From positions 1 through 44,647 of the forward strand of contig CAMASI010000030.1 of assembly GCA_945861065.1 (NCBI GenBank): a DNA stretch of 44,647 bases. Reading direction: 5' to 3'. The notes under the pieces are model-generated. The model did no database searches. It was not told the origin of the DNA and saw nothing but the letters and a program-made list of their open reading frames with translations. Of the stretch, positions 23,745-32,109 are shown one piece after another. The position numbers were made by a program, and so were the translations under genes. The stretch is from Klebsiella pneumoniae (GTDB lineage: Bacteria > Myxococcota_A > UBA796 > GCA-2862545). The first letter of the stretch is position 1; the number at the start of each line of letters is the position of its first letter.

Positions 23745-25916
23745 CTATGGCGCCGCGATGGGCTTGGTGGATCGCAGAATTACGCTGATTCGAAGGGGTC
23801 CGGGGTCCGCTTCTGCCTGAACGAAGTCCATGGCGTGGGGTGTGCTCAGTTCCAACGGTTCCGCTGCGTCCACAAATGGATTCCAGGCCACGATGGCGAG
23901 GTCGTCGATGATGGCAAGTCCGGTGCCTTTTGTGGTCGGCCCCTCCTTGATGACGAGGCGCATGGCGCGGGCTTCGGGTTCGTCAGGAAGGGCGATGTCG
24001 GAGGTGAAACGGGTCCAGTCTGTGGTGGCGCCGGGGTGGTTGGCGATTTCCACCGTCTCGAATTCTTCCCCGACCAGCGATGTCGTCCACGTCAACTCGA
24101 TGGTGATTGGACCTGCGCCATCGGCTCGGATGTAGCCGACCGCCGTTTGGTCGTAGACGGGCGCGTCTTCAGCGTCTCCCCAAACGCGGATTCGGTTGCG
24201 GAACGAGACGGCAGCGTCGCCTTGGCTCTCCACACCGCGGTCCAAGCACAAGGCGACTGCGCCTCGTCGGGGACCATGCACGCAGGCGAACGACGAGCTG
24301 CCGAGGTCCCACCGCGCGAGTTGTAAACCGTCGTCGCTGTCCACGTCTTCGTCTTCGAAACCACCGTGTTCCAGGATGTCGCGACCGACTTGAAGGAGGC
24401 CAGGGCGACTCAAGGTGACGGAAGCGATGGATTCGCCGGGCAACATCTGGTCGCGCAGGTCTAATAGCGCCTTGCGGGTGTACGGAATGTCGACGTCGAA
24501 CTCGACGAGGCGGTCTGCCGTACTGACGTCCATAGCGTCCATCAGGAGCGCGGTGCCGTTCCACGGAACGACGACGACGTCTACGGACGTTTCGGCGGAA
24601 CGACGAACCACGTTGTTGGCGAGATCGCGGTTGACCAAAGGTCGCGGGGAGTAGTTTTCCAGAACAATTGGAACCGCGACAGCGTTTTCGACACCTACGG
24701 CCGACAGATCCACGCGGATGAGGTTTGCGACGAGGGTTTCCAACCGATCCTGGTCGAAAACGAGATTTCCCATTGAATGAACGGCGAGCACGCCGCTGTA
24801 CCGCTTGAAGCCCTGAGGCACGTGCGGATGGGCGGCAACGATCAGGGCAGCGCCCGCTTCCGCGACCTTTTCGAATCGCCCGGCTGCCGTCTCCGAGACA
24901 TCTTGCACGTATTCGTCGCCGAGATGGAGGAAGGCGATGGGCACGCGGCCTGCCAACCTCGCGTTGACGATCGACGCGGTGAGACGCTCGGAATCGTACA
25001 AATCGGCAGCGCCTCCTTGGTTATCGTCCGCCACGTAGTGAATCTCGTGCTGTTCACCGCTGATCGTCGTGGCTGCCATGATCGTGACTGCGAGTGCGCC
25101 GATGTCGGTGTCGTGGACGGCCCAGGCGGACGCGGGATCGAGGCCTGCGCCCGCGTGGGGAAGGCCGGCCGCCTCGAGGTGGCCCAGCGTGTCGATTAGC
25201 CCTGCTTCGAGGTAATCGAACACGTGGTTATTTCCGATGGACGCGAAATCCACGCCCACGGCTGTGAGCGCGTCTACGGACTCCGGCAGCGTGAAAAACA
25301 CATAGTCTTTGGTCGGATGGGGCGTCTGCGGGGCGTCCGTGACCGGGCTTTCGAGGTTCACTGCGACCCAGTCCGCGTCAGCGAACCAGTCTTCCAAGGG
25401 CGCGATGGCGGCGTAGGAACCGGTGAAGGGGTCGGAGCTTTGAATGCGCGCCCGCGGATCATCGGGCGGAACTGCGGTGAGGGGGGTGCTGCTGTCGGGG
25501 TCCAGGAAACGCCGACCAAAGGAGACGTCGCCACCGAAAACGAGTCGAGGCACGTCGGGGAGCACTTCTCGTAGGAAGATGGCCTGCACGGTGAGTTGTT
25601 CCACGGCCACGGGCTGTAGCAGGGCGAGCGGCAGACGCTCTACGTGGTATCCGGTCGCGTCTACGACCAACATGTCGTTGGCACGAGGCAGGTCCGACAG
25701 GGTGAACAAACCGTCGCGATCGGTGGTCGTCACTTGGGCACCGACGCGCACCTGAGCGCCTTGGACTGGCGTTCCGTCGCTCTCGACGACCACACCTACG
25801 ACACGGATAGGCGTTTCCGCGAGCGCGGCGCGAGCAGCCGCTTCAACGGGAGGCAGTGGGTCGGCCACTGGGACGGTACAGCCGCCCAGCGTTAGCGCGG
25901 CAGCGATCAGAGTCAC
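23745..25916 (-). CDS. capA: CapA/PgsA-like lipoprotein with metallophosphatase-fold domain
   Basis: 723 aa. The lipobox LGGC at 10-13 marks a lipoprotein. Residues 36-115 are a carboxypeptidase-regulatory-like beta sandwich (GTPVQGAQVRVG followed by TTTDRDGLFTL). Residues 124-430 are the CapA domain of calcineurin-like fold: FGGDVSFGRR (127-136), NLESPVTD (187-194), GNNHVFDY (228-235), LHLGDEY (330-336), AAHPHVPQG (361-369), HSMGNLVF (380-387). Residues ~505-720 are a C-terminal jelly-roll-like, possibly carbohydrate- or polymer-binding, domain. Usual CapA is ~350-410 aa. CapA is needed for export or assembly of poly-gamma-glutamate outside the membrane. The GTG start overlaps the lipoprotein gene in GTGA. 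Confidence 0.9.
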   Translation of the reverse strand: MTLIAAALTLGGCTVPVADPLPPVEAAARAALAETPIRVVGVVVESDGTPVQGAQVRVGAQVTTTDRDGLFTLSDLPRANDMLVVDATGYHVERLPLALLQPVAVEQLTVQAIFLREVLPDVPRLVFGGDVSFGRRFLDPDSSTPLTAVPPDDPRARIQSSDPFTGSYAAIAPLEDWFADADWVAVNLESPVTDAPQTPHPTKDYVFFTLPESVDALTAVGVDFASIGNNHVFDYLEAGLIDTLGHLEAAGLPHAGAGLDPASAWAVHDTDIGALAVTIMAATTISGEQHEIHYVADDNQGGAADLYDSERLTASIVNARLAGRVPIAFLHLGDEYVQDVSETAAGRFEKVAEAGAALIVAAHPHVPQGFKRYSGVLAVHSMGNLVFDQDRLETLVANLIRVDLSAVGVENAVAVPIVLENYSPRPLVNRDLANNVVRRSAETSVDVVVVPWNGTALLMDAMDVSTADRLVEFDVDIPYTRKALLDLRDQMLPGESIASVTLSRPGLLQVGRDILEHGGFEDEDVDSDDGLQLARWDLGSSSFACVHGPRRGAVALCLDRGVESQGDAAVSFRNRIRVWGDAEDAPVYDQTAVGYIRADGAGPITIELTWTTSLVGEEFETVEIANHPGATTDWTRFTSDIALPDEPEARAMRLVIKEGPTTKGTGLAIIDDLAIVAWNPFVDAAEPLELSTPHAMDFVQAEADPGPLRISVILRSTKPIAAP

Positions 25917-26797
25917 GGGGAAACGAGGGCCTCACAGACTTTGAGGTAGCTGTAGGTGGACGCCAGGTTGAGAACCGACAGCCCGGTGCCGCCGGAGACG
26001 AACCGGTCGTCCGTGGCGTCGGCGCGCCAATAATCGCCACCTTCGCCCCACATTTCGCACGTGAGCTCGGTGCCGACGGCCCAGAAGGCGAGGTCGGAGT
26101 AGTCGCCGACGAGCGCGTCCGTATTCTCGTCCCGGTTCACGCGGTCGAGCTGGTCAAAGGTCGTGTTCGGCGGGCAATCGCCATCACATTCGAAGCTCAG
26201 GTCGTCTTCCGGCCCGTCCAGGAAGGCCGCAATCTGAAGGTGCGGGCCCGGTTCGAAGCAGTCATCGCCCGCGTTCTCGGCCACGGCGCAACGGTAGCCG
26301 TGGAAGCCCTCGCCTTGGTCTCGGTCTTCCACCACGCGCGACAACACACCAGCGCGGTAGCGCTCCGTGGGGTCCTCACAATCCTCGCAGCCCTTGTACG
26401 CCCCGGTGCCCCAAACGCGCGTAAAGGTGACCGTGTTGCGCCACGACTCGTATGGGCCGATTTGCGCCTGTTGGCCATAACCAGCGGTGTTGATGGTGCT
26501 GTCGAGGTACCACCAGGGATCCAGCAGCGTGCTCGTGTTGTTCAGGTAGTCGTCGTCGGCGTCGAAGCCGGACTCGTACAGCAGCACGCCGATGCGTGGG
26601 TCGTTGTCGTCGCAGTCGTCGCCGCCGGGCACGCCGTCATCGTCGCCATCGCCGTCAGACCCGCCGCCGTGGTCTTCTTCGGTGGTCGTGGTGCTCTCGG
26701 GCGGTGGCGGCAGCATGTGGCTGTCGAGTTCGGTGGGGGCCACCGGCGCCATGTCGTTGCAGGCTGCGAGCAGGATTGCGAGGGAAATTGCGTTCAC
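25913..26797 (-). CDS. MopE-like acidic lipoprotein, first gene of the capBCA-like operon
   Basis: 294 aa. Lipobox LLAAC at 9-13. An Asp/Gly-rich calcium-binding-type segment at ~45-68 (repeated DGDGDDD and DDCDDNDPRIG) matches the short putative metal-binding motif common in surface proteins of Myxococcota. The remaining ~220 residues contain paired cysteines (KGCEDCED, FECDGDCPP) and aromatic residues, typical of a disulfide-stabilised exported domain; no family recognised. The GTG start is decided by GGAGG five bases upstream and by the promoter that ends just before. As the leading lipoprotein it may be a periplasmic or outer-membrane component of the machine, or a substrate-binding surface protein. 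Confidence 0.8.
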   Translation of the reverse strand: MNAISLAILLAACNDMAPVAPTELDSHMLPPPPESTTTTEEDHGGGSDGDGDDDGVPGGDDCDDNDPRIGVLLYESGFDADDDYLNNTSTLLDPWWYLDSTINTAGYGQQAQIGPYESWRNTVTFTRVWGTGAYKGCEDCEDPTERYRAGVLSRVVEDRDQGEGFHGYRCAVAENAGDDCFEPGPHLQIAAFLDGPEDDLSFECDGDCPPNTTFDQLDRVNRDENTDALVGDYSDLAFWAVGTELTCEMWGEGGDYWRADATDDRFVSGGTGLSVLNLASTYSYLKVCEALVSP

Positions 26798-26820
26798 GAA
26801 GACCTCCGTTCAGGACGGGC

Positions 26821-26841
26821 CAGTCGCACGTAGTGTGCCAA
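26821..26841 (-). promoter_or_regulatory. sigma-54 (-24/-12) type promoter of the capBCA-like operon
   Basis: On the minus strand TTGGCAC, five bases and GTGC give GG at 26839-26838 and GC at 26827-26826, separated by exactly ten bases as sigma-54 promoters require. The -24 element is a perfect TTGGCAC; the -12 element is GTGC rather than TTGC. Predicted transcription start is ~26814, leaving a ~17-base leader that contains the GGAGG ribosome site. No sigma-70 pair of similar quality is seen in this gap. Confidence 0.6.
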
Positions 26842-26911
26842 CGAGAAACCGGCTCCGCAGCGATCCCATGTCCTGGAATCGTTGTCCCGCAGCGGAACAG
26901 GCGGAACACTA

Positions 26912-27937
26912 TCACCACCGCCCCTGGACGTGTGCCATGAACGTGTAGGGATAGCCAAAATCGGGTCGGCTCACGGTGTCCAACCGATCTAGGACCTCGG
27001 CGGGCACGTCGAGATCACCGGCTGGTAGCGTGTCGTCGAGCTGGGAGACTGTGCGTGCCCCGACCACGACCGAGCTCACTGCCGGACGGTGAAGCAACCA
27101 TGCCAAAGCCAGTCGACTCGGTGGAACACCTAGGGCGGTCGCTTCCGTCACCAAGACGTCGAGGATGGCCCAGTTGCGATCCGATTGCGCGCGATCCCAG
27201 CGCCATTTGTGTTGAGCGAGTCGTGAACCCGCTACCGGCCCATCGGATCGGCTGTGCCGGCCTGTGAGGAAACCCTGCGCCAACGGGGACCATGGAAGGA
27301 GTCCGACGCCCCACTGCAACGCCGCGGGCACGTGTTCGCGCTCGATGGAACGCTCCACCAAACTGTACTGGACCTGCAACGAGACCACCCGCTCCAAGCG
27401 CTGGTCTTTGCTGGTCCACAGGCTGTCCACGAGCCTGTAGGCCGCGTAGTTGCTGCAGCCGATGTACAGAACCTTGCCCGCCCGAACCAGGTCATCGAGC
27501 GCACGGAGCGTTTCTTCCTCGGGTGTCTCCACGTCCTGCATGTGGATTTGGAACAGATCGAGCCGGTCCGTTCCGAGGCGCCGAAGACTGGCCTCGGCTG
27601 CGGAGACGACACGACGGCGAGACGCGCCGGTACCGAGCACACCGGGGCCCATTCGGAAACGAAATTTGGTGGCCAAGACCACCTCGTCTCGGCGGCGATC
27701 GCGGGCGAACCACCGGCCGATGACCCGCTCCGACAGACCGTCTTGGCCGTAGACGTCGGCGGTGTCGATGAAGTTCACCCCGGCGTCCAGGGCCCGGTTG
27801 CATAGGGCGAACGAGGTGTCTTCGTCGGCGGAGGCGCCAAACATCATGGAGGAGGCGTCCGCTTCGCCGAAAGTCATGGCACCCAGGCACACATTCGAGA
27901 CGGTCAGGCCGGACTGGCCAAGTCGACGGTAGCGCAT
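26912..27937 (-). CDS. aldo/keto reductase
   Basis: 341 aa, NAD(P)H-dependent TIM-barrel oxidoreductase, cytoplasmic. The catalytic tetrad is present: D58 and Y63 in FIDTADVYG, K91 in ATKF, H132 in QIHMQD. The opening RRLGQSGLTVSNVCLGAMTFG and the C-terminal cofactor loop (VVVGARTVSQLDD) are typical of the AKR group related to YajO/Tas-like and Kv-beta proteins. The start at 27937 has GGAG six bases upstream; the longer frame is Pro/Arg-rich shadow. It lies upstream of the capsule-like operon on the same strand, but a 114-base gap with its own promoter separates them. Substrate unknown. Confidence 0.93.
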   Translation of the reverse strand: MRYRRLGQSGLTVSNVCLGAMTFGEADASSMMFGASADEDTSFALCNRALDAGVNFIDTADVYGQDGLSERVIGRWFARDRRRDEVVLATKFRFRMGPGVLGTGASRRRVVSAAEASLRRLGTDRLDLFQIHMQDVETPEEETLRALDDLVRAGKVLYIGCSNYAAYRLVDSLWTSKDQRLERVVSLQVQYSLVERSIEREHVPAALQWGVGLLPWSPLAQGFLTGRHSRSDGPVAGSRLAQHKWRWDRAQSDRNWAILDVLVTEATALGVPPSRLALAWLLHRPAVSSVVVGARTVSQLDDTLPAGDLDVPAEVLDRLDTVSRPDFGYPYTFMAHVQGRW

Positions 27938-27999
27938 GCGCAACTCCAACGGGCACCGGACGTAGATTGCGCGACCACGCAGGGCAAGAGCAACGGGGC

Positions 28000-28005
28000 T
28001 ACAAT
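28000..28005 (+). promoter_or_regulatory. possible -10 box for the TPR gene
   Basis: TACAAT matches the -10 consensus in five of six positions and lies 15 bases before the ATG at 28021. A convincing -35 is not visible at 16-18 bases, so the call is weak. Confidence 0.3.
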
Positions 28006-28020
28006 CGTGTGGGGGCGGCG

Positions 28021-29193
28021 ATGCTGTGGTGGGTCGGACTCGCGTTGGCGGCACCCCGGGCGGCTCCAGATCCCATGCTTGCGGTGATCGCGGCGTGGGA
28101 GGCGGCCAACGCCGGAGATGACACCAAGGCCGTCGCGATGTTCGGCGAGGTGTTGGCGGCCGATCCCACCGTGTTGGACGCGGCCGTGGGTCGGGGCCTT
28201 GCGTTGTTTGCGTTGGGACGCACGGACGAAGCACGGGCGGATCTCGCGTCCGCGTTCTCGTCGGAGACGTGGACGCGCACAAAGGTGACGACGCAGAATT
28301 TCATAGAAATCGACACCACAATCACGAGCCTGGATCTGGTGGAACAGCGGCGAATTGCGGCCGCTACGCTCGCGGTTCTGGACGCGCGGGCGGGGGACGC
28401 CGAGGCGGCAGGCGTGTGGCTGACGCTCGCGGACAAGGTGTTTGGCGATGCCGTGGTGCTTCGTGCGGCGCATGCGCGGGTGGATCTGGCGGCCCATCGC
28501 AATGCGGCGGCCTGGGTTGAACTGCGAGCGGCGTTAGAAGAACGGGATCCAACGGGGTTTACGACCAGTGTCGCTAGCGAGATGGTGTCCATCGACCCGA
28601 ACGGTGCCCCGCCCGAGGTGTACGCGGCGTTGGAACGCGCTGGGCAGTGGACTGCGGCCTACAATCGTGCAGCGGGCCAGATGCGAATCGGCCATTACGG
28701 TCCTTGTCTTGTCGCGGCGAAAGCGGCGCTGCAAACGTGGCCTGGCGAAGGTGCCTTGTTGGGGCTGGCGTACCGGTGCGCTGCGAGGTCGGACCCGATG
28801 GCGGCGGAGGCCTTTCTGCTCAGCCTGGGCGGCGTCAGCCGGGTGCCCCTGTCCGATGCGGTGGCGCATGCGGACGCGCTGGTTGCCGCGGGTCGACCCG
28901 ATCAAGCCCTGACCCTGCTTCGGGGGCTCAAGGCCCGTGCGGAGGCGGATCGCAGCCGGGTAGCCGACGCCGTCATACGGGCGGCACTTGCCAAGGGTGA
29001 TTTGGATTCTGCGCTAGCGGCGACCCCGGATGCGACGGCGGCCATGGGCCTTCAAGTGGCGTTTCGCCTGGTAGATGCCGCACGAATTGACGATGCCGAC
29101 GTGCTCGTCCGACGGTTGTGCCCGATGCTTGTGAATTCGCCGGAGGCGACGTCGTGCCACGATCTGGGTGCGTGGCTGAAGTCCCGGCCCTAA
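28021..29193 (+). CDS. exported TPR-type helical repeat protein
   Basis: 390 aa. The ATG at 28021 begins a short signal peptide (MLWWVGLALAAPRAA) and has a G-rich stretch just upstream; GTG at 28009 is an alternative. The mature protein is almost wholly helical with Ala-rich TPR-like pairs (A-x-x-F-G-E-V-L-A-A-D-P-T-V-x-x-A pattern at ~40-60, further pairs to the C-terminus). Two C-terminal cysteines about 13 residues apart could form a disulfide. Presumably a periplasmic protein-interaction scaffold; no specific partner shown. The gene is divergent from the aldo/keto reductase and its stop overlaps the convergent PAS gene by four bases. Confidence 0.75.
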   Translation: MLWWVGLALAAPRAAPDPMLAVIAAWEAANAGDDTKAVAMFGEVLAADPTVLDAAVGRGLALFALGRTDEARADLASAFSSETWTRTKVTTQNFIEIDTTITSLDLVEQRRIAAATLAVLDARAGDAEAAGVWLTLADKVFGDAVVLRAAHARVDLAAHRNAAAWVELRAALEERDPTGFTTSVASEMVSIDPNGAPPEVYAALERAGQWTAAYNRAAGQMRIGHYGPCLVAAKAALQTWPGEGALLGLAYRCAARSDPMAAEAFLLSLGGVSRVPLSDAVAHADALVAAGRPDQALTLLRGLKARAEADRSRVADAVIRAALAKGDLDSALAATPDATAAMGLQVAFRLVDAARIDDADVLVRRLCPMLVNSPEATSCHDLGAWLKSRP

Positions 29194-30437
29194 CCGAGGC
29201 CGCTGGCCGTTCGTATGGCGTGTACCAACGCGGACGCCCGTAGGGGGCGTGTCAGCGTGGCACGCGCCCCGACGACCTGGGTCTCCGCCCCTTTGGAGAC
29301 GACCGCGACGACCGGGATGCCCCACTTCGTCACGTCCACTGGGCGCCGTCCGCCAAGAACAACCCAAAGGTCGACATCGCCCAGGCTCGCGCGAACGCTT
29401 GCGTCCGCCCCCGCATCCACTTCAACGACCTGTCGCACTTCCTTCACGAGAATGGCCGCGATGGGTGCGCGGCACGAATCGTCCGCTCCAACGATACCGA
29501 CGCACAGATCGAGCGGATCTTGGGACGCGCCGCGCCGTCCCGTCACGTCAAGCGCCACCGCGATCACGCCGACGCCCAGCCCATCGTAGAACGGCTCGAC
29601 GGTGACCTCGTATCGAAGGTCACCGACGCGAACTTCGTAGCCGCCGCTTTCATCCCGCAACGCCGCTTCATGTGCTTCCAGCGCGGCAGCGCCGTGGCCC
29701 GCTGGCAAGTCGGTCACCAATTTTCCGATGGATTCGCGCGCGTGCAACCCGAGACCCGCAAGTCGGCTGCCGACCAAGCTCGTGACGCAAAGGTCAGAAT
29801 CCGTTGTCCACGCGGCCCCTGGAAGCTGACGACTGACCGTCTGCGCGTGTACCAGCGCGCTCCGGGCCTGAATTTCTTTGCGCTGAAGTTCTACGTTCGC
29901 GGCGCGCAACTCGAGCGTTCGTCGCGCCAACTCCTCCTCGGCGCTTTTGCGCTCGGTAATGTCTTCGCTGATGCCCAAAAGGTAACGTGGGACACCCGTT
30001 TCGCGGTCGCACACCGGGATCTTCCACGTATGCAAGTACCGCACGCCGATGTCTCGGGTGTTGATCGGTTCCTCGGGGATGTCCACCACCGACCGACCCG
30101 AAAGCACCTCGCGGTCCTTGGTGGTGAAGAAATCGGCCTGCTCCTTGGGAAAAAAGTCGTAGTCATTCTTGCCGATGAGCGTCTCGCGGTCCCACCCCAG
30201 GAGCTTTTCACCGGCCCTGTTGAACAGAACAAAGCGCAGATCGACGGCGTCTTTGACGAAGACCATCATAGGGATGTTCTCGACGATCGATTCCAAGAAC
30301 ATCGCGTCGCGCGTCCTGTTCTCTCGCGCCTCCCGCAGCGTCGTCAACAGCGCTTGCCACTCCTCGGGAAGAGTGTCGAGAAGGTCGTCCCGCCCATCAA
30401 AGAGCGCGGCCTGAAGCGCCAGAAGCGTCGGCTCCAC
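29190..30437 (-). CDS. two-PAS protein with receiver-like C-terminus lacking the phospho-acceptor
   Basis: 415 aa, cytoplasmic. GTG 30437 is chosen because GGGAGG lies six bases before it. Residues ~50-170 are a PAS/PAC domain (VENIPMMVFVKD to GISEDITERK) of the D-YDFFPKEQADFF subgroup. A coiled linker (170-205) precedes a second PAS-like domain (~208-300, ending VALDVTGRR). Residues ~305-415 resemble a receiver fold: an acidic pair after the first strand (VGADD), then VDLWVVLGGRRP where the phospho-aspartate should be, and a final TRP like the usual conserved lysine-proline region. The acceptor Asp is absent. No kinase, cyclase or DNA-binding domain follows, so output is likely by protein contact. 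It lies 64 bases downstream of the Ser/Thr kinase on the same strand. Confidence 0.75.
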   Translation of the reverse strand: MEPTLLALQAALFDGRDDLLDTLPEEWQALLTTLREARENRTRDAMFLESIVENIPMMVFVKDAVDLRFVLFNRAGEKLLGWDRETLIGKNDYDFFPKEQADFFTTKDREVLSGRSVVDIPEEPINTRDIGVRYLHTWKIPVCDRETGVPRYLLGISEDITERKSAEEELARRTLELRAANVELQRKEIQARSALVHAQTVSRQLPGAAWTTDSDLCVTSLVGSRLAGLGLHARESIGKLVTDLPAGHGAAALEAHEAALRDESGGYEVRVGDLRYEVTVEPFYDGLGVGVIAVALDVTGRRGASQDPLDLCVGIVGADDSCRAPIAAILVKEVRQVVEVDAGADASVRASLGDVDLWVVLGGRRPVDVTKWGIPVVAVVSKGAETQVVGARATLTRPLRASALVHAIRTASGLG

Positions 30438-30501
30438 GATCCGCCTCCCCTCCGGTTGCGGGTTCACTGGCGGGAGCGTAGCACGGCAACCGACCCGAAC
30501 C

Positions 30502-32031
30502 TCATGCCCCTGGCTCGACGGCACAATCCCGCATCGCACACTTGACGGCCCATCGCCCGGCTCCGATGGTGACCTGTCGCTTGCGCTGGAGCGGGGTGCC
30601 AGCCGGGAAAGCCGCTTCGATGGTGTAGTCGCCAGGCGGAACGGCATCGGACGGTAGGGCGATCTTCGTTGTTCCTTGGATCAGGAACGCCGTCAGGCCT
30701 TCCGGAACCGTGACCGATGACATCGTTGGCACCGCCTCCGCAATGGCGACCGGCGTTGTTTCGACGGGAACTGGGCTTGGGCGCGCTCGCGGAGCGGCCG
30801 AACGCGGGGCATCCGAGGCGGCCACAGGCTCAGGCGTGGCCTCTGGCAAGGAAGCGACCGGAATCACGGGTCGCGGCGGATCGGCGTCGAGGCGCGGTGT
30901 GTTGACGGCGGTCGGCAGCTCTGCGCTCGGCGGAGCACCGGTCCACAGCACCCCAACAACCGCGATCGTCGCAACTGCTGCGACAGCCGAAACGAGGGCC
31001 AGGAGGCCGAGGCCTGCCACCGCCCACGGCGCGGCCATGCGGGTTCGTGGGGGCGGTTGTGTGCCTGGCGGTTGACCTTCGGACAGCGTGAGGTCGGTCA
31101 AGGCGCCTCGCGCAAGCATCGGTTCGGGCCACACGCGGTCTCGCGCCCAACGCCCGACCCGCACGCCGGGAACCGAGTCCAACATCGCCTCACAGCGATT
31201 GGCGAGTTCTGCCGCGCTGGGTCTGTCTTGCGGCGCCCACAACAAACACGATCGTGCGAGCGCAACTACGGATTCGGGGATGTCGGGCCGCGTATGCGAG
31301 AGGCGGTCCGTGATGTGGGCCTGGTGCGCCTCTCGGTCCAGCGCCAGTCCGACGATCATTGGCACCGGCATTCCGCCCACCAGGCGACGACCGGTCAGGC
31401 CTTCCGCGAGCACAGCGCCCAGCGCATACACGTCGCTGGACGGTTCCGACTCCGCGCTAGTGAAACGTTCGGGCGCCATATACGGCGGGCTACCGACCAG
31501 AAAATCGGTTTGGGTGTGTGCAGCACGACCGGAAACATCGGCGCGTGCAATGCCGAAGTCGAGCAACTTGATTTCGCCGTGGCGACCCATGCGCACGTTG
31601 CTCGGCTTGACGTCTCGGTGCACGAGGCGCATCGGCGTGCCCTCGCGCGTGTCGTGGGACCACGCTGCATTCAGGGCGTCTGCCAACTGGCCGATGACCT
31701 CGACGAGCGACCTCGGTGACAATTCCGCAAGCACGTCACCCAAGTCTTGGCCGTCGACGAACTCGGCGACCAACGCCACCCTTCCCTGGAGTGTGACCAC
31801 GTCGATCACCCCGAGAAGCACCGGGTGGTTGAGGCGTGACAGGATGCGTCCCTCGTCGTGGAGCCGGGCGGCCGCTTGGCTCCGGGGGTCCAGGTCGTCG
31901 CGCAGCACCTTGAGCACGACGTCGCGCTGCAGGCCGGATCGGGCGTGCAAAACCGCGCGGTAGACTTCGCCGAACCCGCCGCGTCCCAAGCAGAGGCCCA
32001 CCACAAACTCGCGTTCTTGAATCGACGGCAT
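30502..32031 (-). CDS. membrane Ser/Thr protein kinase
   Basis: 509 aa. Eukaryotic-type kinase domain at ~8-285: glycine loop [11 protein letters not shown] (16-26), catalytic lysine K41, HRDVKPSN (138-145) with D140, DFG (158-160), and APE (186-188). All residues needed for activity are present. A Pro-rich linker (315-332), one membrane span (~333-363), a second Ala/Pro/Glu-rich linker and a small C-terminal beta domain (~447-509, PEGA-like pattern [14 protein letters not shown]) outside the membrane complete it. It probably senses an envelope cue and phosphorylates threonines on cytoplasmic FHA proteins. The divergent neighbour is an FHA sigma-54 activator, the obvious candidate partner. 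Confidence 0.93.
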   Translation of the reverse strand: MPSIQEREFVVGLCLGRGGFGEVYRAVLHARSGLQRDVVLKVLRDDLDPRSQAAARLHDEGRILSRLNHPVLLGVIDVVTLQGRVALVAEFVDGQDLGDVLAELSPRSLVEVIGQLADALNAAWSHDTREGTPMRLVHRDVKPSNVRMGRHGEIKLLDFGIARADVSGRAAHTQTDFLVGSPPYMAPERFTSAESEPSSDVYALGAVLAEGLTGRRLVGGMPVPMIVGLALDREAHQAHITDRLSHTRPDIPESVVALARSCLLWAPQDRPSAAELANRCEAMLDSVPGVRVGRWARDRVWPEPMLARGALTDLTLSEGQPPGTQPPPRTRMAAPWAVAGLGLLALVSAVAAVATIAVVGVLWTGAPPSAELPTAVNTPRLDADPPRPVIPVASLPEATPEPVAASDAPRSAAPRARPSPVPVETTPVAIAEAVPTMSSVTVPEGLTAFLIQGTTKIALPSDAVPPGDYTIEAAFPAGTPLQRKRQVTIGAGRWAVKCAMRDCAVEPGA

Positions 32032-32109
32032 TCGTGCCGCCCATCATCGTCTGGCGGCGGCCAGTTGACAACAACACGGTACACGGGCACGGTGCGCCAT
32101 GAGGATTTG

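Larger units (their letters stand above)
6778..26841 (-). other. capBCA-like envelope polymer operon (eight genes)
   Basis: Eight minus-strand genes run without interruption from the GTG at 26797 to the stop at 6778. Six of seven junctions overlap: GTGA at 25916, 21080, 18081 and 14666, ATGA at 15532 and TAATG at 10731. The only gap is 25 bases (23720-23744). The order is MopE-like lipoprotein, CapA, CHASE2/pseudokinase, CapC, 850-aa anchored protein, exported possible hydrolase, 1311-aa exported protein, CapB. Tight coupling and CapA/C/B homologues argue for a single machine. Confidence 0.85.

Noticed and set aside
32065..32093. Perfect TTGACA before the FHA activator
   Set aside because: The expected -10 position reads CACGGT, too poor to call a promoter.
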